Notes: generated from the letters alone by a model not told the origin. Positions 26,835 to 36,066 are shown, numbered from the stretch's first letter. The stretch: DNA of 64,000 nt from Saccharicrinis sp963675435 (GCA_963675435.1 OY776216.1:3906001-3970000); one strand, 5' to 3'. Made by a program: numbers and translations.

Positions 26835-27842
26835 CCATTTCTTAATTTACATTTTGCTTAATCAATGGCTAAAGCTGTTTTTACCCACACTTTATTTCTT
26901 ATTCAAAAAATCCATGCAATCTACGTTTGCAACTTCCCTACCATTCTGGTGCTGTTTTTGTCATACCTTTTGCCCAATGGCGCTCATTTAACAACTTTTG
27001 CTGGCGATTGATTTGTAATCAGCGCCATACGCACATTCGGTATATAAGTCATTTCGCAGTTCGTACCTCACTACTAAAAATGCCTTAAAAACCGAGCCCC
27101 AGGTAACCTAGCGCAATCCCCTAGCCTTTATAACTTTCTCGCAAATAGTTTCCGGTCGTACCTCACTTCAACATATTTACTCCAAAACCATAAAAGCTGA
27201 CTCCGGCAAAAGCAACGCCAAAAACAGCACTCCAAAGCTAATAGTAACATAATGCCTCGCTATATAACTTGCCTATCTTCAATGGTGTAAACAGAATACC
27301 TCCGACAGTCCTATAGCGGCACTATGTTAATTTGCCCCACGGCCAGAGCTCGCCGCCCCACGCCTTCACACACAAACAGCCCATTAAAAAATCGCACAAG
27401 CCTCTCCTCATCCTAAATTTTTCAATAAGCTGTTTGCCTTTCCTATTACCAATGGCAAAGGAGCTTATCAGCCCCTTTAGAATCTTTCCACCAATACCCC
27501 GTCCACCACCCCTTAAGTTGTGATCTTATCAGCTAACTATGTCTTTAATATTTAAACTTATTTCAGTACTACTTTTATAACTGTCCTCGCAGAAATTCCA
27601 TATTGTTCCCACCCCCAACAAACCAATTTGTCCCGTTCAACCTTATCTCGTTCCTCCCCGTATTGCCCAGGGCATGCTTCGCATATCAGGTTTTATTGGG
27701 GGCATTCATTACCATCGCCCCAAACCCCCAGGCTGAAAACCATTGATATAAATTATTGATGTGGTTCTTATTTTTTTAATGGTTCATCAAAAAATTACAT
27801 CAATGTTTTTTGATTATCCAATAATATACTCATTACCCCAAA
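26835..27842. other. Long non-coding region with a degenerate third repeat
   Basis: About 1 kb with no convincing protein gene. At 26990-27050 a related core (TGGCGATTGATTTGTAATCA followed by GCGCCA) forms a hairpin like that in R1 and R2. The remainder is richer in C than its surroundings. Reading the minus strand across 27180-27260 gives a short hydrophobic frame (FGVLFLALLLPESAFMVLE), too weak to call a gene. The region looks like decayed cassette-type or element-end DNA. Confidence 0.45.
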
Positions 27843-27874
27843 GTGCACTATTTTGCACATATTTATTATATTTG
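27843..27874 (+). promoter_or_regulatory. Promoter and probable HipB operator of hipBA
   Basis: The inverted repeat GTGCA (27843-27847) / TGCAC (27854-27858) is followed by TATATTTG (27867-27874), a TAnnTTTG -7 box. The -7 box ends 18 bp before the hipB start codon. HipB-type antitoxins bind inverted repeats over their own promoter. Confidence 0.55.
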
Positions 27875-27892
27875 TATAATATATTACACATC

Positions 27893-28192
27893 ATGCGAGG
27901 AATTAAGCTATTACCAAAACATAAAAAAGTGCTGATGATTTTAGGTGAAAACATAAAATTAGCACGATTAAGACGACAACTTACGGCAGAACAAGTTGCT
28001 GAACGTGCCGGTATTAGTCGCCGTACTCTGGTATCAATAGAACAGGGTGCTGAGAGTGTTGCTATTGGTAGCTATGTGCAGGTTTTATTTGTACTAGGTC
28101 TTGCTGATGATATTTTACTTATTGCCAAAGATGATACTTTGGGACGTAAACTTCAGGATGCAAAATTAATCAACCCTAAACGTAATTCTTAA
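27893..28192 (+). CDS. hipB: HipB-like XRE-family antitoxin/regulator (99 aa)
   Basis: Start placed at ATG 27893 (MRGIKLLPKHKKVLMILGENIKLARL), just after the promoter. Upstream methionines in the frame would lie inside the promoter and operator. An HTH_3 domain is visible (LARLRRQLTAEQVAERAGISRRTLVSIEQGAESVAIGSYVQVLFVLG). It should neutralise HipA and repress hipBA. The stop codon is one base before the hipA ATG. Confidence 0.9.
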   Translation: MRGIKLLPKHKKVLMILGENIKLARLRRQLTAEQVAERAGISRRTLVSIEQGAESVAIGSYVQVLFVLGLADDILLIAKDDTLGRKLQDAKLINPKRNS

Positions 28193-28193
28193 G

Positions 28194-29459
28194 ATGGCAT
28201 CAAAATATATATATGTATTTGCAGACTGGTATAAACTTCTTAAACCAACATTACTTGGCACGTTAAAAGTGGAACAATTGAGAGGTCATGAAGTGTTTTC
28301 TTTTGAGTATGATAAAGATTGGTTAAAATCATCCAATAGAATTCTGCTTGATCCAGATCTTCAGTGGTATTCCGGACCACAGTTTCTTTCTGATAAAAAA
28401 GAGAATTATGGCCTGTTTCTGGATTCTTCTCCGGATCGTTGGGGAAGAGTTTTAATGAGAAGAAGAGAAGCTATAATGGCTCGTTCTGAAAACAGACCAC
28501 AAAAAACCTTATTCTCATCCGATTATTTATTGGGCGTGTATGACGAACATAGAATGGGAGCTTTAAGATATAAGGAAGAAATGGATGGTCCATTTTTAAA
28601 TAATAATGAACTAATGGCTGCACCTCCCTGGACTTCTTTACGCAAACTAGAATATGCCAGTTTAAAAATAGAAGCAGATGATTCCGTTGATGATCCTGAA
28701 TATTTAAATTGGCTTAATTTGTTAACAGCTCCTGGTTCCTCACTTGGAGGTGCAAGACCCAAAGCAAGTGTTCTGGATAATAATCAAGATCTCTGGATTG
28801 CAAAGTTTCCAAGTTTAAATGATGATATTGACATTGGCGGATGGGAAATGGTGGCTCATGATTTAGCAATACAATGTGGTATTGACATGGTTCCCACTAT
28901 GATTCAAAAGTTTTCAAGTAAAAATCATACTTTTTTAACCAAAAGATTTGATCGAATAAACCAGGGTAAGAGAATTCATTTTGCCTCTGCCATGACATTA
29001 TTAGGAATGCAAGATGGTGATAACTACCAAAACGGAGTGAGTTATCTGGATATTGTTGGCTTTATTATTCAACATGGAGATAAAGGGTTTGTACAAAATG
29101 ATTTGGAGCAACTTTGGAGACGAATCGTTTTTAACATCTGTATTAAAAACACGGATGACCATCTTCGTAATCATGGCTTTTTATTAGGTGAACAAGGTTG
29201 GCGTTTATCTCCTGCATACGATATCAATCCTGTAGCATCCGGAAGAGGTCTCTCTTTAAATATTTCTGATGATGATAATTCATTAAATTTAGAATTAGCT
29301 CTTGATGTTGCTGATTTCTTTCGAATTGATAAACCAAAAGCAACAGAGATAATAAGTCAAATTAAAAATACAGTCTCAAACTGGAAAAAAATAGCAATCC
29401 AACACAATTTATCTAGAAATGAACAAGAGTTAATGGCACCAGCTTTCGAAGACAATTAA
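28194..29459 (+). CDS. hipA: HipA-type serine/threonine kinase toxin (421 aa)
   Basis: HipA kinases phosphorylate glutamyl-tRNA synthetase or related targets and induce dormancy. Here the HipA N-terminal domain (VFADWYKLLKPTLLGTLKVEQLRGHEVFSFEYD, with LDSSPDRWGRVLMRRRE) is followed by the kinase core. That core has the P-loop GSSLGGARPKASV, the catalytic NTDDHLRNHGFLL and the metal-binding AYDINP. It is full length. Coupling to hipB supports a type II toxin-antitoxin pair that may stabilise the island or act in defence. Confidence 0.93.
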   Translation: MASKYIYVFADWYKLLKPTLLGTLKVEQLRGHEVFSFEYDKDWLKSSNRILLDPDLQWYSGPQFLSDKKENYGLFLDSSPDRWGRVLMRRREAIMARSENRPQKTLFSSDYLLGVYDEHRMGALRYKEEMDGPFLNNNELMAAPPWTSLRKLEYASLKIEADDSVDDPEYLNWLNLLTAPGSSLGGARPKASVLDNNQDLWIAKFPSLNDDIDIGGWEMVAHDLAIQCGIDMVPTMIQKFSSKNHTFLTKRFDRINQGKRIHFASAMTLLGMQDGDNYQNGVSYLDIVGFIIQHGDKGFVQNDLEQLWRRIVFNICIKNTDDHLRNHGFLLGEQGWRLSPAYDINPVASGRGLSLNISDDDNSLNLELALDVADFFRIDKPKATEIISQIKNTVSNWKKIAIQHNLSRNEQELMAPAFEDN

Positions 29460-29461
29460 AA

Positions 29462-29489
29462 AAGGTTCTTACATTTCTGCAAGAACCTT
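29462..29489 (+). terminator. Hairpin after hipA
   Basis: AAGGTTCTT (29462-29470) pairs with AAGAACCTT (29481-29489) over a 10-nt loop. The 3' side lacks a long T-run, but the position 2 bp after the hipA stop favours termination. The following ACCACAAACCTAACTAACAT resembles in style the tail after the hairpins at 8204 and 26510. Confidence 0.6.
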
Positions 29490-29523
29490 CATGACCACAA
29501 ACCTAACTAACATCAAAGAAAAA

Positions 29524-29751
29524 CTAAACGTCTTTCTTTCTACCAAACCAATATTTTAACAACATAGATACAAAATAACTAACCACAGTTCCTACAACTG
29601 CAAATACAACCGTCTCCAATAAGTCAGAGAGAAAAAGGCTTTTCCCTAACGTCACAAAACATCCTCCTAAAAATCCTACTTTGCCGTTTTGTTGTATATC
29701 TGCCATAGCTGTATTATTAATCCAATAACTGGTATTAGTCCATAAACTCAA
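29524..29751 (-). CDS. Small holin-like membrane protein (75 aa)
   Basis: One clear membrane helix (SDLLETVVFAVVGTVVSYFVSMLLKYWFG) is followed by a basic tail (RKKDV). The N-terminus (MSLWTNTSYWINNTAMADIQQNGKVGFLGG) is polar. Short proteins like this occur beside the MARQKG-type protein in Bacteroidota islands. It is convergent with hipA. A holin-like role is only suggested by size and topology. Confidence 0.6.
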   Translation of the reverse strand: MSLWTNTSYWINNTAMADIQQNGKVGFLGGCFVTLGKSLFLSDLLETVVFAVVGTVVSYFVSMLLKYWFGRKKDV

Positions 29752-29874
29752 GTTTTTGCTATAGAAAGTTCAAATACAAGGCGTGTGAGAAATTCAAACC
29801 GCAGTATACTAGCGTATTCGAGGATTTGGATTTTGAGCAACAACGCAGTAGTTGGCTTACTATACTAAAACATA

Positions 29875-30630
29875 TTAAGGTGTATCAATAGCAATCAATG
29901 CCAAAGCCCTACTTTCCTGACTATTGATCAGGTAATTCTCTCCATTAACCTCCTGGTAATACTCAGCTCCCAGTACTACAAACACAGGGAAAGTACTATT
30001 AGCAGAAACAGATGAGGTAACATTTACTTCTAAAGCGTCAGTAGAATCAAGAGCAACAGTATCAGATTCAACCACTTCAACCTCATACTCATTATTCTCA
30101 AAGTCAACAGCTGCAACTCCAACTGTAAATCTCACCACGTCACCACCTTCAACTTTTACCAACTCAAGATTAGGATTTGCAAAATCTACAACAACAGTTG
30201 CCTGTCCGGTGGCACGATCAAATGCAACAGTATGCGCCACTTTAACCATATCATCCAAACCGTTGTTACGGTTAAACTCAAATCCCTGCAACAAGGATAA
30301 ATCACCAGCCAACACTGTTCTTTCTCCACGCTTGTTGGTAGTATCCGCTTTAATAACTTTCAGCAAATTAGTAGTCAACCTACTTGCCACACGGTTATCT
30401 GCAGATTTAGAAATCGGCACTTTCAATGCATTCCTTAATAACTTACTTGCCTTACCAGCCCTTCCAAACTCCACCCCATTTTCACGGGTACGTGCAAATG
30501 CAGGATCATTTTTAATTCGATCACCATCTACACCACCTTTTGAGCGTGCAAGGTAATCACCTCCACTCTTGTAAAAAGACAAATCCCCTATTCGTCCTTC
30601 CAACTTAATTACACCTTTTTGTCTTGCCAT
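29875..30630 (-). CDS. Conserved Bacteroidota island protein of unknown function (251 aa, MARQKG type)
   Basis: The protein begins MARQKGVIKLEGRIGDLSFYKSG, then GDYLARSKGGVDGDRIKNDPAFARTRENG and EFGRAGKASKLLRNALK. This start is very characteristic of a large Bacteroidota family usually found in islands and prophage-like regions. The C-terminal half is beta-rich and acidic. No signal peptide, catalytic motif or membrane helix is visible. Function is unknown; a structural or secreted-particle role would fit the beta-rich tail but is a guess. Confidence 0.75.
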   Translation of the reverse strand: MARQKGVIKLEGRIGDLSFYKSGGDYLARSKGGVDGDRIKNDPAFARTRENGVEFGRAGKASKLLRNALKVPISKSADNRVASRLTTNLLKVIKADTTNKRGERTVLAGDLSLLQGFEFNRNNGLDDMVKVAHTVAFDRATGQATVVVDFANPNLELVKVEGGDVVRFTVGVAAVDFENNEYEVEVVESDTVALDSTDALEVNVTSSVSANSTFPVFVVLGAEYYQEVNGENYLINSQESRALALIAIDTP

Positions 30631-30819
30631 AACAATCTCATTTTTAAATTATCATCAGAAAAGTAAACGCTTAATCTGCTGCATTACAAATACGGGTGTC
30701 CCATTTGTCCCTAAATGACTTTTTTATCCCAATATGGCTTTACTAAATGGGCATATTCATTATCTTAGTCTTATTGATGAGGTATATCTTCCTCATGTTT
30801 TAAGTAAGGATACGGTATT

Positions 30820-31023
30820 ATGAGTATTAAAACAGAACGGGTTTGTATCTACCCAAAAGACATTCAAAGAATAACAGGTAAAAGTGAAAAATCAGGTCAG
30901 CGTTTATTACAAAAGATTCGCAAACAACTCGGTAAACAAGAACACCAGTTTATAACTTCTAAAGAGTTTGCAGATTATTCCGGCATTTCACTTCATGTAA
31001 TTCAGGAATATTTGGTGGATTAA
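30820..31023 (+). CDS. Small helix-turn-helix-like island protein (67 aa)
   Basis: The peptide (MSIKTERVCIYPKDIQRITGKSE, then a basic LLQKIRKQLGKQ segment and SKEFADYSGISLHVIQEYLVD) has two helix-turn-helix-like stretches. Its RITGKSEKSGQRLLQKIR motif is common in small Bacteroidota mobile-element genes. It is divergent from the MARQKG-type gene, so it may regulate it. Function unproven. Confidence 0.65.
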   Translation: MSIKTERVCIYPKDIQRITGKSEKSGQRLLQKIRKQLGKQEHQFITSKEFADYSGISLHVIQEYLVD

Positions 31024-31190
31024 TCCATTTGCTCTTCCAATTATTCTACTAACTATTCTACTCCTTTTCCCCATACAATTTACTTCATTTTATACCTATT
31101 TTTCATATTTAATTCCTTTTTATACCTATTTATTACATTAAATACCTATTTTTTATAGATATTTGTATACCTATTTTTCTTAAAAAAACC

Positions 31191-32729
31191 ATGAACAACA
31201 CCTCTTTTTATCAAGAAATAACTACTTTTCTCGGAAAGTCTGCTCCTGAAGAAGGATTTTTAGCTGGTTATACTGCTATTATTAATTCATTAGAACTAAA
31301 CCTTCCATTTCCATTACCTTTGATACTCATAAGTAAAAAAAATCGAAAGTATGATAGTAAGGATTGGAAAGTATTCCCGAACAAATACCTACCTGAAGAT
31401 TCTTTATATAAACAATTAGTTTTTGCTTTAAAATATGAAGGTATTAATTTACTTTTCTTTAAAAAACTTTTTACTAGCCTATCAAAAACTGAAATACATA
31501 AACTCATAACCATTGAACCTACAGGACAATATTCCAGAAAAATATGGTTTCTTTATGAATGGCTAATGTCTGACAAATTAGAGATTCCCGATATTAAGAT
31601 CAAGAACTACATTCCTCTTATCGACGATAAACTTCAATTTGCTATTGAAGGCACACATTCATCAAGACATAGAATTATCAATAACCTTCCTGGTTCTCAA
31701 TTATTCTGCCCATTAATAAGAAAAACACCTAAGTTAATCGATTACATCCAAAAAGACTTAGGTAAATCTAAGTCAATATATTTAAACACAATACACAAAG
31801 ATGTTTTGCAGAGAGCTGCTTCCTTTTTGTTATTAAAAGATTCAAAAGCTTCCTTCACTATTGAAGGTGAAAATCCAAGCAACAACAGAGCTTTAAAATG
31901 GGGAAAAGCAATTGGTCAGGCAGGTTCTAATTCCTTAAACGTTGATGAATTACTCCGCTTACAACAATTAGTTATTGAAAGTGCTCGCTTTAGTAAGATG
32001 GGATTAAGAAAACAACCTGGTTTTGTTGGTGAACATGACCGTAATACAGGAGAACCCATCCCAGATCATATTTCTGCAAAATGGGAAGATATTGAAGAAT
32101 TAATAAATGGATTAATACAAACCTACAACATACTTCTCAACTCCAATTTTAATCCTGTTTTAGCGGCAACAGTTATTGCCTTTGGTTTTGTTTTCATCCA
32201 TCCTTTTGTTGATGGTAACGGCCGTATACATCGATATTTAATTCATCATATCCTTGCTGAAATGAAATTCTCTCAACAAGGAATCATATTTCCTGTTTCA
32301 TCATCAATACTTGATCATATCAATGACTATCGAAAAATATTAGAGGCATATTCTCACCCAATATTAGAGCATATACAATGGACTTCTTCTAATGATAATA
32401 ATATAATAGTACTGAATGATACAACCGACTTTTACAAATACTTTGATGCTACATTACAAGCTGAATTTTTATTTGACTGTGTATATGATACATTTGAAAA
32501 TGTCATACCTAAAGAAGTTGATTATCTGGAAAATTATGATGCATTCAAAACGTTTATTGACAATCATTATGAAATGCCTGATAAACTTGTAGCAACTCTG
32601 GTTCGATTTTTACAACAAAACAATGGTAAATTATCCAAGCGAGCCATGAATAAAGAATTCAAAACCCTTGAAGAAAAAGAAGTCAAAGAAATTGAAATCG
32701 TATTTAATAAAATATTCTTTGAAAATTAG
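31191..32729 (+). CDS. Fic family protein with N-terminal inhibitory motif (512 aa)
   Basis: The Fic catalytic loop HPFVDGNGRIHR is at residues 337-348, complete with His, acidic, Gly and Arg residues for AMP transfer. Upstream, SFTIEGE (221-227) matches the (S/T)xxxE(G/N) inhibitory helix, here on the N-terminal side (class II). A C-terminal helical region of about 120 residues has no recognised domain. The gene is last before attR with no antitoxin partner, consistent with self-inhibition. It may be defence or stress cargo. The target protein is unknown. Confidence 0.9.
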   Translation: MNNTSFYQEITTFLGKSAPEEGFLAGYTAIINSLELNLPFPLPLILISKKNRKYDSKDWKVFPNKYLPEDSLYKQLVFALKYEGINLLFFKKLFTSLSKTEIHKLITIEPTGQYSRKIWFLYEWLMSDKLEIPDIKIKNYIPLIDDKLQFAIEGTHSSRHRIINNLPGSQLFCPLIRKTPKLIDYIQKDLGKSKSIYLNTIHKDVLQRAASFLLLKDSKASFTIEGENPSNNRALKWGKAIGQAGSNSLNVDELLRLQQLVIESARFSKMGLRKQPGFVGEHDRNTGEPIPDHISAKWEDIEELINGLIQTYNILLNSNFNPVLAATVIAFGFVFIHPFVDGNGRIHRYLIHHILAEMKFSQQGIIFPVSSSILDHINDYRKILEAYSHPILEHIQWTSSNDNNIIVLNDTTDFYKYFDATLQAEFLFDCVYDTFENVIPKEVDYLENYDAFKTFIDNHYEMPDKLVATLVRFLQQNNGKLSKRAMNKEFKTLEEKEVKEIEIVFNKIFFEN

Positions 32730-32920
32730 AATATCCTAAAACATTCATTTTAGTTTTATTTGTACTGCTTAATCAATGTATTATTCGTAACTTTGTAATT
32801 GTCAAAGGACTACAAACCGAAACATATCTACTTAAATAGAAGGTGAACTATTCGGGAACAATTTAATTTTGATTTACATATCAAATTGATTTAATGATAT
32901 TTACAAGACTACATCTTCTT

Positions 32921-32935
32921 CCTGTCATCCCGACA
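32921..32935 (+). repeat. attR: right attachment site of the island
   Basis: The sequence CCTGTCATCCCGACA is identical to the tRNA-Pro 3' end at 2246-2260. No tRNA body is present here, so this is the duplicated half-site expected at the distal end of a tRNA-targeting island. Flanking bases differ on both sides, which gives the exact length of identity. Confidence 0.85.
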
Positions 32936-32948
32936 ATTGACTATCAAA

Positions 32949-33015
32949 GACTTAAAGGTTTTACCTATAGGTCTTTTTTTATATGGTGCAACCATAGTGC
33001 AAACCATGGATCTTT
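32949..33015 (+). other. Terminator plus short repeats beyond attR, possible relic of an older island end
   Basis: An imperfect hairpin (AGACTTAAAGGT / ACCTATAGGTCT, 32949-32972) is followed by a T-run, then GGTGCAACC and GTGCAAACC direct repeats. This repeats the order seen inside attL (terminator, then GGTGAACA repeats). It may be the left end of a second, lost element that used the same tRNA. Confidence 0.4.
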
Positions 33016-33142
33016 CTTTCTTCTGTAAAGAGAATATCTTTAATAAAAATAGGCCATCTTATTTTAGACAGCCTCTTTTTTATTTTTTACATTTCAGTAT
33101 AAACAACTGAAATAATATACTTTACAAGCTAAAAACAATCTC

Positions 33143-34153
33143 TTATTCAGATAATTTTAATAATATTTTAAACACTTTTCCAGGACTATCAGCCCATTTT
33201 TGAACAGCATCCCCTGCTTCATCAGCATTGATAATCCTGGTTACCATTTTATCTATTGGAAAAGTTTTACGTTGAAGGTATGAAATCACTGCTCTAAAAT
33301 CAGATCCTGTAGCATTTCTTGATCCCATAATATCCATTTCTTTTTGAACAAACAACTTTGTTGCAAAGGATACATTATCTTTGGCATAGCCAATACATAC
33401 AACTCTTCCTGTAAATGCTACTTCCTCAACAGCAGCTAAATACGTAATTGGATTACCAGCAGCTTCAATAACAACATCAGGTTGTAAATTTTTAATCTGA
33501 TCTTTCCAATCTGCTTCCTTTGAATTTATTATATAATGTGCTCCTAATTCTTTAGCAACGGCTAATTTATCATTGTCAATATCAACAGCAATTACTTTAG
33601 CACCTCTTAATACAGACCGAACAATTGCTCCAACACCAATCATTCCACAACCAAATACCATTACAGTATCAATATCTGTAACTCTTCCGCGGTCAACTGC
33701 ATGAAATCCTACCGTTAAAGGTTCTACCAATGCTAATTCTACATCAGTTAAATTCTCTGCGACCAAGAGCTTTTGCCATGGAACACTAATATACTCACAC
33801 ATTGCTCCATCACGCTGAACACCTAAAGTTTGGTTATATTGACACGCGTATTCACGTCCTCTTTTACATGAAGGACATTGTCCACAATTACTATAAGGAA
33901 CAACTGTTACCAACATTCCTTTTTTAAACGATTCAGGAACCACCTCACCACACTCCTCAATTACAGCAGAAATTTCATGTCCTGGAATACGAGGGTATTG
34001 AACCATTGGATTCTTTCCTAAATATGTAGTTAAATCCGATCCACAAAACCCTACATACTTTAATTTTAACAGAACCTCTCCTGATTTTACTTCAGGTTTT
34101 GGAGTATCAATAACTTGAACCTTTCCTGGTTCTTCTATTACTACTGCTTTCAT
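33143..34153 (-). CDS. Zinc-dependent medium-chain dehydrogenase of the L-fucose operon
   Basis: This 336-aa MDR-family enzyme has the catalytic zinc ligands GFCGSD and PGHE, structural zinc cysteines in CGQCPSCKRGREYAC, and a Rossmann motif VFGCGMIGVGA. It oxidises a secondary alcohol with NAD(P). As the last gene of the operon, after fuconolactonase, it may oxidise 2-keto-3-deoxy-L-fuconate or another intermediate. The exact substrate is inferred. An imperfect hairpin with T-run (33051-33081) can end the operon. Confidence 0.85.
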   Translation of the reverse strand: MKAVVIEEPGKVQVIDTPKPEVKSGEVLLKLKYVGFCGSDLTTYLGKNPMVQYPRIPGHEISAVIEECGEVVPESFKKGMLVTVVPYSNCGQCPSCKRGREYACQYNQTLGVQRDGAMCEYISVPWQKLLVAENLTDVELALVEPLTVGFHAVDRGRVTDIDTVMVFGCGMIGVGAIVRSVLRGAKVIAVDIDNDKLAVAKELGAHYIINSKEADWKDQIKNLQPDVVIEAAGNPITYLAAVEEVAFTGRVVCIGYAKDNVSFATKLFVQKEMDIMGSRNATGSDFRAVISYLQRKTFPIDKMVTRIINADEAGDAVQKWADSPGKVFKILLKLSE

Positions 34154-34174
34154 GACTATATATTTATTATTCTT

Positions 34175-35008
34175 TTATATTTTTAATTTATATGCTTTAA
34201 TTGCATTTTTACCAAGTATAGAATTTTGCTCATCAGTTGAAAGCTTAGAAACTTGCTTTTTAACCAGTTCAAACCACTGTTTATATTCAACACCAACTAA
34301 GCAAACAGGCCAATCAGATCCAAACATCAACCTATCTGAACCAAAGGCTTCAATAACGGTATCAAAATAAGGTTGCAATTGATTTTCAGTCCAGTTAGTA
34401 AAATCAGCCTCAGTAATCATACCCGACATTTTACAAAACACATTATCGAATTGCGCCAACTTATGTATATTCTCTCTCCAGGGAAGAAGCTCATTCTTTG
34501 CAATTAATGGCTTTGCAATATGATCCATTACAAATACCTGATTTGGATGATTTTTTACAAATTCGATCGTTTGTGGAAGATGACGTTCAAATATTAAAAT
34601 ATCATAAACCATATCGTACTCTTTTAGTAATGATATTCCTTTATTAAACTGTTCTCCAAGAATAAAATTTTCATTTGACTCACCCTGAATTACATGCCTA
34701 ATTGCAACTAATTTTTCATGCGAGGCAAATTGCTCTAAATGACACTTAAAATCATCATTGGCAATTGGTAACCATCCCACTACTCCCTTGATATAGTCAT
34801 TTTCAGAAGCCATTTTTAGCAACCATTTTGTTTCCTCAATACATTGACGGGCCTGAACAGTTACAACTCCATTCACTCCAGATTTATGAATTTCCTCTTC
34901 AAGATTCCCGGGTAAAAAATCTTTCCTGATTTTCTTCATTTTATCATCAATCCAATCATATTCGACCGGATCATATTTCCAAAAATGATGATGTGAATCT
35001 ATAATCAT
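34175..35008 (-). CDS. Amidohydrolase, probable L-fuconolactonase (COG3618)
   Basis: This 277-aa TIM-barrel metal hydrolase has the N-terminal metal motif IDSHHHFWKYDPVEYDWID, the internal VMDHIAKP and the C-terminal MFGSDWPV. These are the marks of the amidohydrolase-2/fuconolactonase family, which open L-fucono-1,5-lactone or similar sugar lactones. It lies between an aldo/keto reductase and a dehydrogenase with spacings of 8 and 21 bp, which supports the L-fucose oxidation pathway. Confidence 0.87.
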   Translation of the reverse strand: MIIDSHHHFWKYDPVEYDWIDDKMKKIRKDFLPGNLEEEIHKSGVNGVVTVQARQCIEETKWLLKMASENDYIKGVVGWLPIANDDFKCHLEQFASHEKLVAIRHVIQGESNENFILGEQFNKGISLLKEYDMVYDILIFERHLPQTIEFVKNHPNQVFVMDHIAKPLIAKNELLPWRENIHKLAQFDNVFCKMSGMITEADFTNWTENQLQPYFDTVIEAFGSDRLMFGSDWPVCLVGVEYKQWFELVKKQVSKLSTDEQNSILGKNAIKAYKLKI

Positions 35009-35016
35009 ACTAAAAC

Positions 35017-36066
35017 TTATATAAATTGATATGATGAACTAATTAATCCCTGCTTTTTCATTTCATTCCAAAATTCCTTTTTAATTGTTGAAGAAATGAT
35101 TTCAACATTCTTTTGCATTGTTGATACTTTACTTGTATTTAATGCCAGAGCAGCAACAGCCGGATGAGATAAGGCAAATTGAATACACGCATCACTCTGA
35201 GAGACATTGTGTTTGCTACAAATTTCAGAAAATTTATCTCGCCAAGAATAAATAGATAATCCTTCTTCTGATTTTGGATCTACTTTACGATAATCAAAGA
35301 ATTCACCTCCGGTTAAAAATCCTGCATGAAAAACGGCTGAATTTATAACTCCAACCCCATCCGTATGTAATTGATTAATAAACTGTAGAAATTCAGGCGT
35401 ATGTTTCATTATAGTAAAAGAATTAGCCAACATAACCCAATCAAACTTAACATTTTGATATAACTCCTGAATTACTTTCCAATCCTTTGATCCTATACCA
35501 ACTGCTTTTACATGACCTAACCTTTTTAATTCAAATAAAGCAGTATATGCTTCTTCAATATCCTTTATTCTTTTTACTCTATCTTCATTACTGGTAGCCG
35601 CCGTTAAATACTCGTCAGGATCATGTACAGAAACAACATTAGCTTTATATCTGCCACCTAGTAATTCATTTCCTTGTTTCCAACATTCAAGAATACCTTC
35701 ATAACTAATTTTCTGAACAGCATCATGTTTGATATTAGACCACACACCCGGTTCAAAAGTAGGTTCTTCTGTTTCTAACGGAACTCTGTACCACCCTAAC
35801 TTATTACTTATAATTATATCTTCAGGATTAATCTCTAAATCACATAATATATTGCCGATCATTTCTAAAGCTAAACCGGCTCCATATTTTCCAGCACTAT
35901 CTATTACAACTGGTTTTTGAGTATTGTCAAACCATCCTTGTACTAGTTCTTTTTTATACTCATAAGAAAGATCCTGATATAAATTCCCTAGATAGCTCGT
36001 TCCATATACAATTGGAGGAATTTCTAATCCGGTATTTCCTAATTTGTTTTTTATAGTTAGTTTCAT
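35017..36066 (-). CDS. Aldo/keto reductase, probable L-fucose dehydrogenase
   Basis: Start taken at ATG 36066 (MKLTIKNKLGNTGLEIPPIVYGTSYLGNLYQ); a frame 19 codons longer has a non-family N-terminus. AKR features are the Asp/Tyr pair in VVIDSAGKYGAGLALEMIG, Lys in IIISNKLGWYR and the nearby VSVHDPDEY. This branch includes D-threo-aldose/L-fucose 1-dehydrogenases. It should oxidise L-fucose to the lactone used by the next gene. It is preceded by a 235-bp gap holding a short frame with no clear start, which I do not call. Confidence 0.85.
   Translation of the reverse strand: MKLTIKNKLGNTGLEIPPIVYGTSYLGNLYQDLSYEYKKELVQGWFDNTQKPVVIDSAGKYGAGLALEMIGNILCDLEINPEDIIISNKLGWYRVPLETEEPTFEPGVWSNIKHDAVQKISYEGILECWKQGNELLGGRYKANVVSVHDPDEYLTAATSNEDRVKRIKDIEEAYTALFELKRLGHVKAVGIGSKDWKVIQELYQNVKFDWVMLANSFTIMKHTPEFLQFINQLHTDGVGVINSAVFHAGFLTGGEFFDYRKVDPKSEEGLSIYSWRDKFSEICSKHNVSQSDACIQFALSHPAVAALALNTSKVSTMQKNVEIISSTIKKEFWNEMKKQGLISSSYQFI

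Noticed and set aside
27332..27523. 63-codon frame in the region after R2
   Set aside because: Proline-rich low-quality composition, no promoter and no recognisable domain; looks like chance coding.
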